Of a DNA stretch of 17,687 bases, positions 7,015 to 14,722 are shown piece after piece. The position numbers and the translations under genes were made by a program. This DNA comes from Bordetella parapertussis (GTDB taxonomy: Bacteria > Pseudomonadota > Gammaproteobacteria > Burkholderiales > Burkholderiaceae_B). The stretch spans positions 1-17,687 of the forward strand of contig CAMCWG010000027.1 of assembly GCA_945882005.1 (NCBI GenBank). The letters are read 5' to 3'. The notes under the pieces were generated by a model. The model made no database searches and was not told the origin of the DNA. It saw only the letters and a program-made list of their open reading frames with translations. The first letter of the stretch is position 1. Every line of letters starts with the position of its first letter.

Positions 7015-7782
7015 TCATGTTATGGGCTGCGTAAGGACAGATGCCAATGCGCGGCAGTGTTTCGAAAATCTATCTGAGTCTCGAAAGGTCAATGTCCTAG
7101 GATAAGGCTCGTCAATCTTTCTTTCCTGAAGGATTCTCCCTGGTCGAGCCTCCATGACGAGAACACGGCTGCTCAGGAAAACAGCCTCCGAGATGTTATG
7201 AGTCACAAAGAGCGTTGCAATGCCTCGTTCTTGTTGCCAATGCAATAAGTCGTCATTCAAACGATGTCGCGATGAATCATCCAGCGCCGCAAAGGGCTCA
7301 TCCATCAGCAAAATTTTTGGCTCCGTGATGAGGGCTCGAGCGATGGATACCCGCATCTTCATGCCGCCCGAAAGCTGCCTCGGAAACGCTTGCGCGAAAT
7401 CCTCAAGACCTACGCTTTTCAGAGCGGCCTCTACGCGAGCGCGAGAATCGGATCGACTGGATCCTTGTAAGCGGAGGGGAAGCCATACATTATTGAAGAC
7501 ACTCGTCCATGGCATCAGCGTCGGCTCTTGGAACACAAAGGCGGTCGCGTATTGTTGCGCGCTGTCAGCAGCAGGTGCATGAACTATTCCAGCGCTTGGA
7601 ATTTCCAGTCCAGCGAGCATGCGCAATATGGTACTTTTTCCGCAGCCGGACGGACCAAGTAGGGTGACAAATTCACCAGAGCCGATAGATAACGATACTT
7701 CTGAAAGCGCAAGCACGCCTGTATCGAACCGCTTGGACGCCTTGATTATTTCTGCCGTTGGCGGATTAGTTGGTAGGTCCAT
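7015..7782 (-). CDS. ABC transporter ATP-binding protein, nitrate/taurine (SsuB/TauB) type
   Basis: This is a cytoplasmic ATPase of 255 residues with all nucleotide-binding motifs intact. Walker A is GPSGCGKST at 43-51, the Q-loop glutamine is Q85 in FQEPTLMPW, the signature LSGGM is at 137-141, Walker B ILLMDEP starts near 157 and the switch histidine is H195 in VTHNISEA. The PWTSVFNNVWLPL segment after the Q-loop is typical of the nitrate/sulfonate/taurine subfamily. It powers import through the permease at 6206. It starts 52 bases after the end of the TRAP large permease, and that spacer holds two alternative hairpins. The Shine-Dalgarno sequence before ATG 7782 is poor. The family is certain; cotranscription with the TRAP genes is inferred from orientation and spacing. 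Confidence 0.94.
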   Translation of the reverse strand: MDLPTNPPTAEIIKASKRFDTGVLALSEVSLSIGSGEFVTLLGPSGCGKSTILRMLAGLEIPSAGIVHAPAADSAQQYATAFVFQEPTLMPWTSVFNNVWLPLRLQGSSRSDSRARVEAALKSVGLEDFAQAFPRQLSGGMKMRVSIARALITEPKILLMDEPFAALDDSSRHRLNDDLLHWQQERGIATLFVTHNISEAVFLSSRVLVMEARPGRILQERKIDEPYPRTLTFRDSDRFSKHCRALASVLTQPIT

Positions 7783-7815
7783 CTTGGTGTGTGACTGCGT
7801 TAAAACAATAGCACC

Positions 7816-7850
7816 GAGATTAACAGTATCTCAGCTATTTAATGAGATAC
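7816..7850 (-). promoter_or_regulatory. Intercistronic inverted repeats with two mutually exclusive foldings
   Basis: On the minus strand GTATCTCA (7850-7843) and TGAGATAC (7833-7826) are perfect 8-base complements around a 9-base loop, enclosing the stop codon of the TRAP large permease. The same middle arm can instead pair with the downstream ATCTC (7820-7816) over a 7-base loop. A ribosome reading to the stop codon would cover the first arm and favour the second pairing. No U-run follows, so this is not a plain terminator. It may tune mRNA decay or expression of the ABC genes relative to the TRAP genes. The pairing is seen; the function is inference. Confidence 0.4.
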
Positions 7851-9178
7851 ATTGGCAACCACATAACCAAACTTGGGAAAATAATTGCAAGCGTTAATCC
7901 AATTAGCTGCAGGATCACGAACGGAATGATCGCCTTGCAGATGTCCGTCATGCTGATTTCGGGCGGAGCAATGCCTTTTAAGTAAAAGAGTGCGTAGCCA
8001 AAGGGCGGAGTCAAAAAACTAGTTTGTAAGTTTATTGCGACCAAGATGGCAAACCAAGTCAGCTGCTGAGCAGGTGTCAAACCTAACCCAAAGTCGAGTG
8101 CAGAAATAATTGGTGCAAAAAGAGGTAGGACAATGAAGCTAATTTCAATCCATTCAAGAAAAAAGCCAAGAATGAAGATCAAGACCATCACAACGGCGAG
8201 CGTGCTGTAAGGACCACTAGAAAGTGCACTGACCGTGTCCTCGATCATTGAGTTGCCGCCGATGCGCTTAAAAATGACAGAAAAGCACGTTGCACCGATC
8301 GCCACGAATAAGACCATGCCGCTCGTCTTTCCTGTTTCAAGAACGACTTCTTTCAAATTAGAAAAATTTAATTTGCCAGCGGCAGCGGCCATAATGATGG
8401 TGCCAGCCGCGCCAATCGCAGCTGCTTCTGTTGGTGTCGCGATACCCGCAATAATTGAGCCTAGAACGCCCATGATTAGGCAGACTGGGGCGAGTAAATC
8501 GCACGTCAAGGCAAACCAGAGCGGTCGCTTATCGTCAACATCTGCGACACCAGCCGGCGCTTTGTGTGGAAAGAAAAATGCGATGGTTAAGATATAAATT
8601 ATGTAGAGTGCACCCAGTAACAAGCCGGGGATTAGCGCCCCCATGAACAGGTCGCCGACCGATATTTGAAGAATGTCGCCGACAAGAACCAACATAATCG
8701 ATGGTGGAATAAGGATTCCGAGGGTGCCTGAGGCGCAAACGATACCCGCTGCAAGTCCTTTATCGTATTTTTGACGCAGCATGACTGGTAACGAAAGTAC
8801 GCCAAGCAGAACAACGGAGGCGCCTACGATGCCGGTTGAGGCTGCCATCACAATGCCAAGGAGCGCTACGGAGATCGCCATACCACCACGCATGCCGGCA
8901 AATAAGCGCTCCAGAGACAGTAAGAGCTTGCGCGCCACATCTGATTTATCGAGCATTAAGCCCATAAAAATAAATAGCGGCACGGCGAGTAGTAGCCAGT
9001 TGGCAAGCGTACCTGTAAAAATGCGGGAGACAACAGTACCAAGAAACAAGACCGGGATATCGCCAAAGAAGCAAAAGGCAACCCCGACACCAGCTAACAA
9101 AAAGGCGACTGGATAACCCGTAAAAATTCCGGCAATAAGCGCCAGAATCATCGCAAGTGGTAGAAAGTAATCGCCCAT
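7835..9178 (-). CDS. TRAP transporter large permease (DctM family)
   Basis: This integral membrane protein of 447 residues is the main translocating subunit of a TRAP transporter, which uses the sodium gradient rather than ATP. It is hydrophobic throughout, with a dozen or so membrane segments. Family landmarks are visible: GYPVAFLLAGVG near residue 21, the FIFMGLMLDKSDVARKLL segment, GAMRG-like AGMRGGMAISV, ASTGIVGASVVLLG, GTLGILIPPSIMLVLVG, GIATPTEAAAIGAAG and the late LQTSFLTPPFGYALFYLKG. Length and motifs fit the mannitol/chloroaromatic TRAP subgroup. It follows the small permease gene by 20 bases and is followed by the ABC ATPase gene after a hairpin-bearing spacer. The family is certain. 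Confidence 0.95.
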   Translation of the reverse strand: MGDYFLPLAMILALIAGIFTGYPVAFLLAGVGVAFCFFGDIPVLFLGTVVSRIFTGTLANWLLLAVPLFIFMGLMLDKSDVARKLLLSLERLFAGMRGGMAISVALLGIVMAASTGIVGASVVLLGVLSLPVMLRQKYDKGLAAGIVCASGTLGILIPPSIMLVLVGDILQISVGDLFMGALIPGLLLGALYIIYILTIAFFFPHKAPAGVADVDDKRPLWFALTCDLLAPVCLIMGVLGSIIAGIATPTEAAAIGAAGTIIMAAAAGKLNFSNLKEVVLETGKTSGMVLFVAIGATCFSVIFKRIGGNSMIEDTVSALSSGPYSTLAVVMVLIFILGFFLEWIEISFIVLPLFAPIISALDFGLGLTPAQQLTWFAILVAINLQTSFLTPPFGYALFYLKGIAPPEISMTDICKAIIPFVILQLIGLTLAIIFPSLVMWLPMYLIK

Positions 9179-9198
9179 GGTTCGCTTGATCTTTTTAG

Positions 9199-9801
9199 TT
9201 AAGTTGCATTTGATGAGTCATCGATACGCTGCTGTGATCGGCCACTTAGCAAGAATCCGATATTACGAAGTACTCGACCCAGTCCGCAGGCAAATAACAG
9301 CCCAAGGCCAAGAGGAATCATTGCTTTTACGAGATAGCGATCCGTTAGCCCGCCATAGTCAGATTTTTCGCCAGAGCGATAGGCCATGTCGACGAAACCA
9401 AGCGACAACCAACAGATGATTGCACAAAAGGGCAGTAACAAAAATATGTCGCCAAGCAGATCAAGAGTGGCTTTTTTTCGATCAGACAGATTCGCGTAGA
9501 TCAGATCAACGCGAACATGACGCTCTTCGACCATCGTAAAGGCGGCGCCGAGCATCACAATTACGCCCAATAGATGCCATTCAAGCTCGGTTAAGCTTGC
9601 CATTGTCAAGCGCGAGCCAAAAAGTGGGATTGAAAAGCCCCAACCAAAAAGCTCACCAAGACGCATCAAACCACCCACCACTCCAACCAATACGGAAAGA
9701 ATAATGGGTAGGATGAGCCAAGAACTCAGACGACCCGGCAATGCGCTTAACTGCATCAATGCTTGGCCGAATCGCTCTAGTGGGTGCGTCTTGGTGTTCA
9801 C
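9199..9801 (-). CDS. TRAP transporter small permease (DctQ family)
   Basis: This 200-residue membrane protein has four predicted membrane segments, at about residues 27-48, 71-89, 112-134 and 157-180. The conserved polar stretch EERHVRVDL after the second segment (about 91-99) is the family signature. It forms the membrane complex with the large permease. The start codon is GTG at 9801, with TAAGGTG 7 bases upstream. That ribosome binding site overlaps the dctP stop (TAA at 9814-9812), a sign of translational coupling. It lies 10 bases after the binding-protein gene and 20 bases before the large permease gene. Size and neighbours make the call secure despite the weak conservation of this family. 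Confidence 0.92.
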   Translation of the reverse strand: MNTKTHPLERFGQALMQLSALPGRLSSWLILPIILSVLVGVVGGLMRLGELFGWGFSIPLFGSRLTMASLTELEWHLLGVIVMLGAAFTMVEERHVRVDLIYANLSDRKKATLDLLGDIFLLLPFCAIICWLSLGFVDMAYRSGEKSDYGGLTDRYLVKAMIPLGLGLLFACGLGRVLRNIGFLLSGRSQQRIDDSSNAT

Positions 9802-9811
9802 GGTTTACACC

Positions 9812-10858
9812 TTATTTTGTTGGGAGACTTTGCAATTCCATCCAAGCATTGGCGGTCTTGGCGTACGCGTTTAATGAGTCCAGAGCTTCTTTAAAGATCG
9901 GGTCGCTCTTAGCTTCTTCCTGAAGCACTTCGGCAGAAGCTTTGCGCAAGGCTTGAAGCACGGGATCGGGGAAGCGTAAGACCTTGATGCCCTTGGCTTT
10001 GAACTCTTCGAGGACGGGGCCTTGCGCAGCAGGTGCGACTGCCATAGACCAAATGACGTTTGCCTTACAGGCAGCGATAAACTGCTTTTGTTCGGTCTCG
10101 GAGTATTTCTTCCAAACGTTCATATTGATAATTAAAGAGTTCCAGCTTGCAGGTTGGTGCCAGCCTGGAAAGTAATAGTATTTGGTGATATTTTGAAAGC
10201 CGAGAGATTTGTCGATAATGGGAAGTGAGAACTCGGTCGCTTCAATTCGTCCTCGTTCGAGCGCAACGTAGATTTCCCCTCCGGCGATCAGTTGTGATGA
10301 GGCACCGAGCTTGTTGATGACTTTGCCACCAAGCCCAGAAATACGCATTTTCAGACCCTTAAAGTCGTCTGGTGAGTTGATCTCTTTGTTAAACCAACCG
10401 CCCGCCTCAGGCGCAGTGAGGTGGCAAGGGAGCACTTTCACGTTGTATTTGTCGTAGGCCTTTTGCAAGATTTGCAGGCCACCACCTTCCCACATCCAGC
10501 CAAGAAAGACTTCTGGTCCTGGGCCAAAAGGCATGGCACCCATTAGGCCTGTTACGGGAACAGTGCCGGCCCAGTAGCCAATCCAATCCCAACCTGCTGG
10601 CACAGCCCCGGAGCTCACGGCGTTGAATACTTCAAGTGCAGGGACGAGTTCACCAGCGCCGTGCACTTTCATGCGTAGCTTGCCGCCTGACACGTCGGCG
10701 AGCAGTTTGGCTAGGTTCTCGGCGCCTTCGCCCAGATAAACCATATTTTTTGGAAAGGTACTAGCAACGTCCAACGCGCGTTGCGCTTTAGCTTCTTGTG
10801 GTTGAGAGGCGCCGAAAATGAATGCGGCTGCTGCGGCGAGGGCTAGGGCTTTTTTCAT
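9812..10858 (-). CDS. TRAP transporter substrate-binding protein (DctP family, FcbT1/TakP-like)
   Basis: This periplasmic extracytoplasmic solute receptor has 348 residues from ATG 10858. That start has AAGGAGA just upstream and is followed at once by a signal peptide (MKKALALAAAAAFIFGAS, AKA cleavage after residue 25). An in-frame GTG extension to 10951 exists but would bury the signal. Family marks: LDVASTFPKN, the KGLKMRISG segment whose R172 is the conserved carboxylate-binding arginine of DctP proteins, and GGEIYVALERGRIEATEF near 193-210. The last two resemble the TakP (2-oxoacid) and FcbT1 (4-chlorobenzoate) branch, so the ligand is probably an organic acid. It is the first gene of the six-gene leftward unit. 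Confidence 0.93.
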   Translation of the reverse strand: MKKALALAAAAAFIFGASQPQEAKAQRALDVASTFPKNMVYLGEGAENLAKLLADVSGGKLRMKVHGAGELVPALEVFNAVSSGAVPAGWDWIGYWAGTVPVTGLMGAMPFGPGPEVFLGWMWEGGGLQILQKAYDKYNVKVLPCHLTAPEAGGWFNKEINSPDDFKGLKMRISGLGGKVINKLGASSQLIAGGEIYVALERGRIEATEFSLPIIDKSLGFQNITKYYYFPGWHQPASWNSLIINMNVWKKYSETEQKQFIAACKANVIWSMAVAPAAQGPVLEEFKAKGIKVLRFPDPVLQALRKASAEVLQEEAKSDPIFKEALDSLNAYAKTANAWMELQSLPTK

Positions 10859-11042
10859 GGATTCTCCTTCGAGAGCTCGAGTTTTCAAATCGACCATGAA
10901 AGGCGCCTGCTCAATACGTTTATCCGAGGCTCGGTCAGGATGGCCGAACACTCAGTTGAAGGTACTTTGTGCAGCATGCTCCTCCCAAGGCCGACGACGT
11001 AGTTGCTGACGGCTTTGCAGTGTCTTATGCACTGTTCACCCA
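10859..11042 (-). promoter_or_regulatory. Untranslated leader of the TRAP/ABC operon
   Basis: If the promoter at 11043-11071 is used, the operon mRNA has a leader of about 180 bases. It holds a GGGAGGAG sequence near its middle, one base before an ATG with a short frame of about 31 codons, and a small inverted repeat TCGAG-AG-CTCGA (10869-10880) next to the dctP ribosome binding site. I recognise no known riboswitch and no terminator. The short frame's spacing from its Shine-Dalgarno is too tight to call it a gene. Confidence 0.3.
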
Positions 11043-11071
11043 ATTCTCGCCAAAGAAGCTCGCGCTGTCAA
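11043..11071 (-). promoter_or_regulatory. Sigma-70 promoter for the TRAP/ABC operon
   Basis: Minus strand: a perfect -35 TTGACA (11071-11066), exactly 17 bases, then GAGAAT (11048-11043), which matches 4 of 6 of the -10 consensus including the key A at position 2 and the final T. The predicted start of transcription is near 11036. It is the best promoter match I noticed in the window and points at dctP. Confidence 0.6.
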
Positions 11072-11099
11072 TAAAATGATGTGTGTATGCGGGTAAGTG

Positions 11100-11126
11100 T
11101 TATGTGACAATCAAACTCGAACATAA
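11100..11126. promoter_or_regulatory. Inverted repeat upstream of the BT1-family transporter gene
   Basis: TTATGT (11100-11105) and ACATAA (11121-11126) are perfect 6-base inverted arms separated by 15 bases. The element ends 24 bases before the start at 11151 and lies upstream of the leftward operon promoter at 11043-11071. It could bind a dimeric regulator of either or both divergent units. Short A/T-rich arms like these can arise by chance. Confidence 0.2.
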
Positions 11127-11150
11127 ACGATCACTTGAGGCTCGCTCGGT

Positions 11151-12776
11151 ATGCGCAAAAGCGTAATTTATTGGATCAACCAACGCGTGTTTGGAATACG
11201 GCGCGACTTTAGGCTGTCCTATCTGCCGCCTTTAATGGTTTACGTAGCGGCTGGGGTTTCAAGTCTTACCGCCATTGTTGGGACCTTTTTTGTGAAAGAC
11301 TATCTCAGCCTATCGAGTGCCATGTTGGCCTCTTTAAGCTTTTGGATCGCAATCCCTTGGTCTCTAAAAATGGTATTCGGGCATTTGGTCGACTTATTTT
11401 GGCGGGCTAAAACATTCATCCTACTCTTGGGCGCACTATTGATTGCTTCCAGCTTATTAATCATGATTGGCCTGATCACCGATCGTGAGGCTATGCAACG
11501 TGTATTGCCTGTGGATACTTGGTACATCATTAGTTCATTATTAGCGCCTCTTGGATACGTATTGCAGGATGCCGTGGCAGATGCGATGACCGTAGAGGCG
11601 GTTCCACGTGTTGATGAAAATGGAAAGGCGATCGACGCAGAAAAAATAAAGCTAATGCATACGACTATGCAAACGCTGGGTCGTGTCGCAGTAGTGGGAG
11701 GGTCGCTGTTGGTCTCTCTGTTGAATTTATATGTGTTCGCAGATGTTCAAACCATGAACGAAGCGCAAAAATTACAGGGTTACTTATATGTTTATTGGAT
11801 GGCGCTAATTATTCCGCTCTTGTCGGTGCTTGGGGTGGCGATTGCAGCACGGTTGAGTTCCTTAGCGCGGTCTAAGCTTGAAGCGAAGGGCTTAAGTCCT
11901 TCGCAAATTGCCCAGGCGTTAGAGTTTCGCGCGACGCCAACCCCGCCGAATTGGACCATTTTGATTTTTGGATTAGTTTTTGTTTTATTCACAGCAACAA
12001 TTGGATTGACTCAATTTCCATTTGGTCAGGAAATTATTTTTCTCGGATCGCTTGCCATTATTCTGTATTTAATCGCTCGGATCACCAAGGATCTGGCACC
12101 AGATATGCGGGCGACACTCGTTGGAACGGCTCTCGTCATCTTTATGTTTCGCGCAATTCCAGCACCAGGTCCCGGTGTTGTTTGGTGGATCATTGACGAT
12201 CTAAAGTTTGATCAGCACTTTATTTCGGTCCTTACTCTAATTAGCGGAGTTTTATCGTTGGTTGGGATGTTTATCTTTCGGCGCTTTATGGCGGAACGAC
12301 CAATTACCTATGTGATAACAACCTTAACGATTTTTGGGACAATTTTCTCTCTACCTAACCTTGCGATGTTCTACGGCTTTCATCACTGGACCAGTGCTAT
12401 GACTGGAGGAATCGTGGACGCACGGTTTATCGCTATTATTGATACGGCGGTTGAGTCGCCGTTGGGGCAACTGGCAATGATTCCAATGCTCGCTTGGATA
12501 GCGCGTTCGGCGCCCGAAAATCTCAAGGCAACCTACTTCGCGGTGATGGCGTCCTTTACCAATCTTGCCTTGTCAGCAAGCCAACTAATGACAAAGTACT
12601 TAAATGAGTTTTTTGTTGTGACACGAGAGGTGCGTGATCCCGTTACCGGGATCGTCAAAGTGGCGGCTGACTACAGTGAGCTTGGACCATTATTAATGGT
12701 CTGCGTCGCGCTTGCACTGTTCTTACCGTTATCCGGAGTGGCATTCGTGAAGTGGACGCGGTTTAAGGCGATTTGA
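11151..12776 (+). CDS. BT1 / folate-biopterin transporter family (MFS) membrane protein
   Basis: This 541-residue integral membrane protein has about twelve membrane segments. Several stretches match the BT1 (folate-biopterin transporter) family rather than generic MFS sugar carriers: FFVKDYLSLSSAMLASLSFW leading to IPWSLKMVFGHLVD near residues 46-80 (the family's PW-x-KP-x-G-x-x-D region), LQDAVADAMTVEAV near 140-155, and the mid-protein PAPGPGVVWWIIDDLKFD with FISVLTLISGVLSLVG. A roughly 40-residue polar segment (VDENGKAIDAEKIKL) precedes the fifth helix and is longer than usual. Known relatives in cyanobacteria, plants and protozoa carry folates and pterins, but the family is wider and the substrate here is unknown. 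TTGAGG at 11135-11140 may serve as ribosome binding site. It is alone on its strand, divergent from the TRAP/ABC operon and 8 bases from the convergent lipoprotein gene. Confidence 0.8.
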   Translation: MRKSVIYWINQRVFGIRRDFRLSYLPPLMVYVAAGVSSLTAIVGTFFVKDYLSLSSAMLASLSFWIAIPWSLKMVFGHLVDLFWRAKTFILLLGALLIASSLLIMIGLITDREAMQRVLPVDTWYIISSLLAPLGYVLQDAVADAMTVEAVPRVDENGKAIDAEKIKLMHTTMQTLGRVAVVGGSLLVSLLNLYVFADVQTMNEAQKLQGYLYVYWMALIIPLLSVLGVAIAARLSSLARSKLEAKGLSPSQIAQALEFRATPTPPNWTILIFGLVFVLFTATIGLTQFPFGQEIIFLGSLAIILYLIARITKDLAPDMRATLVGTALVIFMFRAIPAPGPGVVWWIIDDLKFDQHFISVLTLISGVLSLVGMFIFRRFMAERPITYVITTLTIFGTIFSLPNLAMFYGFHHWTSAMTGGIVDARFIAIIDTAVESPLGQLAMIPMLAWIARSAPENLKATYFAVMASFTNLALSASQLMTKYLNEFFVVTREVRDPVTGIVKVAADYSELGPLLMVCVALALFLPLSGVAFVKWTRFKAI

Positions 12777-12784
12777 ACCCCGTA

Positions 12785-13663
12785 CTATTTATTCGATTGT
12801 GCCAGTCGGGTAGGTGTGAGGCTCGCAAAGTCCTCGGCGTAATCACGCAATTTAGTTTTCAAATAGCGTGTCTGTGTGGGCGTCAGACTATTTAAAATTT
12901 CAGCAGTGGTCTGCGCCCAATCCCTTCTAAGCGAATCCTGTTGTCCGATGAGATTGGGGTTGCGATAGTCCGACAGGCTTTTTGCGTAAAGAGCCAGGGC
13001 CGCTTCGGCTTGCGCTGGATCTTTTTCTCTCTGCGCGTTAAGCGTTTCAAGCAGTGCTGCCTGCCTAAGCTCTCGCTCTTTTGCCCAAAGTGAAAAGGTC
13101 ACGGCGCGTCGGTCTGCGAGTTGGGTCAGATTCGTTTTTTGTTGATCTGTCAAAGATCCGAGCCAGTCTTCATAGCGTTTGAGCATGCGAGAGTGATGTT
13201 TTTTTCGTGTGCTCGCGCTTGTTGGGTTCTTTAAATAGTCGTCTGCATAGTCCTTATTGTCGCTTTCGAAGCGAGAGCGCATTTGATTAGTCTGAGAGGT
13301 CTTAAGCGTGACGGCAATGGGTGCGAGCTGCTTTGCTGCCTGCAGGCTAAGCTCTAGGATGGCATCTTGTACTTGTTGGTACATGACGACAACTTCCTCT
13401 GGCGTGAAAGACTTTTTTTCGTCTAAGCGTGCGGACCATCGTTGTAGTGTCTGGCTGTATTGCGGTAACGCTGTGGAACTGTGCCAGTTTGTGAAATCGA
13501 CCAACTCGACATCAAGTAACTGCTGTTGCTGAGAATCAAGATTAAAGTAGTTGTTTAGGCGATACGACAAATAGTTTGGCGCATAGTTGTACGCAATCTT
13601 GATCGAACTGCACGCCGTCAGTGATGCAGCACAAAGCGCTAGCGCAAGGAATGATCGAGACAT
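12785..13663 (-). CDS. DUF6279-family lipoprotein
   Basis: This is a predicted lipoprotein of 292 residues. The signal peptide MSRSFLALALCAAS ends in a lipobox LTAC, with the lipidated cysteine at about residue 18 followed by SS, which favours outer-membrane sorting. After it comes the family motif SIKIAYNYAPNYLSYRLNNYFNLDSQQQQLL (seen in two overlapping pieces near residues 20-50), typical of DUF6279. The rest is largely helical, charged and glutamine rich, with DYLKNPTSASTRKKHHSRM and SLTPTQTRYLKTKLRDY segments. I start at ATG 13663; a TTG four codons upstream at 13675 is possible. The function of the family is not known to me. It converges within 8 bases on the BT1-family gene and is divergent from the deacetylase-fold gene. 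Confidence 0.8.
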   Translation of the reverse strand: MSRSFLALALCAASLTACSSIKIAYNYAPNYLSYRLNNYFNLDSQQQQLLDVELVDFTNWHSSTALPQYSQTLQRWSARLDEKKSFTPEEVVVMYQQVQDAILELSLQAAKQLAPIAVTLKTSQTNQMRSRFESDNKDYADDYLKNPTSASTRKKHHSRMLKRYEDWLGSLTDQQKTNLTQLADRRAVTFSLWAKERELRQAALLETLNAQREKDPAQAEAALALYAKSLSDYRNPNLIGQQDSLRRDWAQTTAEILNSLTPTQTRYLKTKLRDYAEDFASLTPTRLAQSNK

Positions 13664-13762
13664 TATTAGGGGCAAAGCTATTTGCTAAAGATAGGAAGGG
13701 GTTATTGTGCCAGTTACTGTACCTAACCCATAAAATAAAGTTCTCTTGAGTGTGATTTTGTT

Positions 13763-14671
13763 ATGCATGCCTACTACTCTGATCACTTTGTCCTCCCGCT
13801 TCCCGACGGGCATCGCTTTCCGATGTCTAAATATCGAAGGCTACGCGACGCATTAGTTGGTGTGCCAGGTATCCACTTGCACGAGGCGCCGGCAGCGACA
13901 GACACCGAATTATTGTTGGCACATGATCCACTTTATGTCACCAAGGTAATTACTGGCGCGCTCGATGCTAAGGAGCAGCGTGAGATTGGCTTCCCCTGGA
14001 CCCCAGCTATGGTCGAGCGTTCTCGCCGCTCGGTTGGAGCGACGATTGCGGCCTGTCGCTCGGCACTTGAGTTGGGCATTGGGGTGAATCTTGCCGGTGG
14101 GACGCATCACGCTTACCGTGAAAAGGGGAGTGGTTTTTGCGTCTTTAATGATGCGGCAATTGCTGCGCGAGTGCTTCAGCGGAAATCTGCGTTCAACCTC
14201 AACGTTGCAATTATTGATCTTGATGTGCACCAAGGAAACGGTACGGCTGCGATTTTTCGCCATGATCCAACCGTATTTACGTTGTCTTTGCATGGGGACA
14301 AGAATTTTCCGTTTCGAAAAGAGCCCAGCGACTTAGATGTTCCGCTTCCCGACGGGTGCGATGATCTCACCTATCTTGATGCGCTGCAACATGCACTCAA
14401 GGAGCTTGAGCGCCGCTTCTCGGCCGACTTTGTCATTTTCTTAGCAGGCGCCGATCCACATGAAGGAGACCGTTTAGGTCGCTTAAAGCTGACGCAAACA
14501 GGTCTGCGACGACGGGATGAACTCGTCTTTGAGTATGCGCGCATAGGACAGATCCCGTTGGCAATCTGTATGGCGGGTGGCTATGGGACAGATATTGAAA
14601 CAACGGTGGCGGTCCATCATCAAACGGTGCTGCTAGCCTTGGAATGGCAGAACAAGTTGGCCAGAAAATAG
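13763..14671 (+). CDS. Histone-deacetylase-fold (AcuC/APAH-like) zinc hydrolase
   Basis: This cytoplasmic hydrolase of 302 residues belongs to the arginase/deacetylase superfamily, bacterial class II HDAC-like group. The catalytic set is present: H115/H116 in AGGTHHA, zinc ligands D154 and H156 in DLDVHQGNGT, the third ligand D231 in AGADPHEGDRLG, and the late tyrosine Y274 in AGGYG. The second residue after the zinc histidine, usually histidine or glutamine, is Q157, as in many bacterial members. It should remove an acetyl or similar acyl group from an amine; bacterial relatives act on polyamines, acetoin-related substrates or proteins. The Shine-Dalgarno before ATG 13763 is weak. It is followed after 51 bases by a small cupin gene with a strong ribosome binding site, so the two probably form an operon ending at 15276. 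Confidence 0.9.
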   Translation: MHAYYSDHFVLPLPDGHRFPMSKYRRLRDALVGVPGIHLHEAPAATDTELLLAHDPLYVTKVITGALDAKEQREIGFPWTPAMVERSRRSVGATIAACRSALELGIGVNLAGGTHHAYREKGSGFCVFNDAAIAARVLQRKSAFNLNVAIIDLDVHQGNGTAAIFRHDPTVFTLSLHGDKNFPFRKEPSDLDVPLPDGCDDLTYLDALQHALKELERRFSADFVIFLAGADPHEGDRLGRLKLTQTGLRRRDELVFEYARIGQIPLAICMAGGYGTDIETTVAVHHQTVLLALEWQNKLARK

Positions 14672-14722
14672 GATGTAGAATGAAAACGCAGCTTTTTAAT
14701 ACTTTTAAAGGAGTGCTTCGTC

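Noticed and set aside
10859..10951. GTG extension of dctP by 31 codons
   Set aside because: The signal peptide and a strong ribosome site both place the start at 10858.
10890..10985. Short frame in the dctP leader preceded by GGGAGGAG
   Set aside because: Only one base separates the Shine-Dalgarno and ATG, and the peptide has no recognisable character; noted only as part of the leader.
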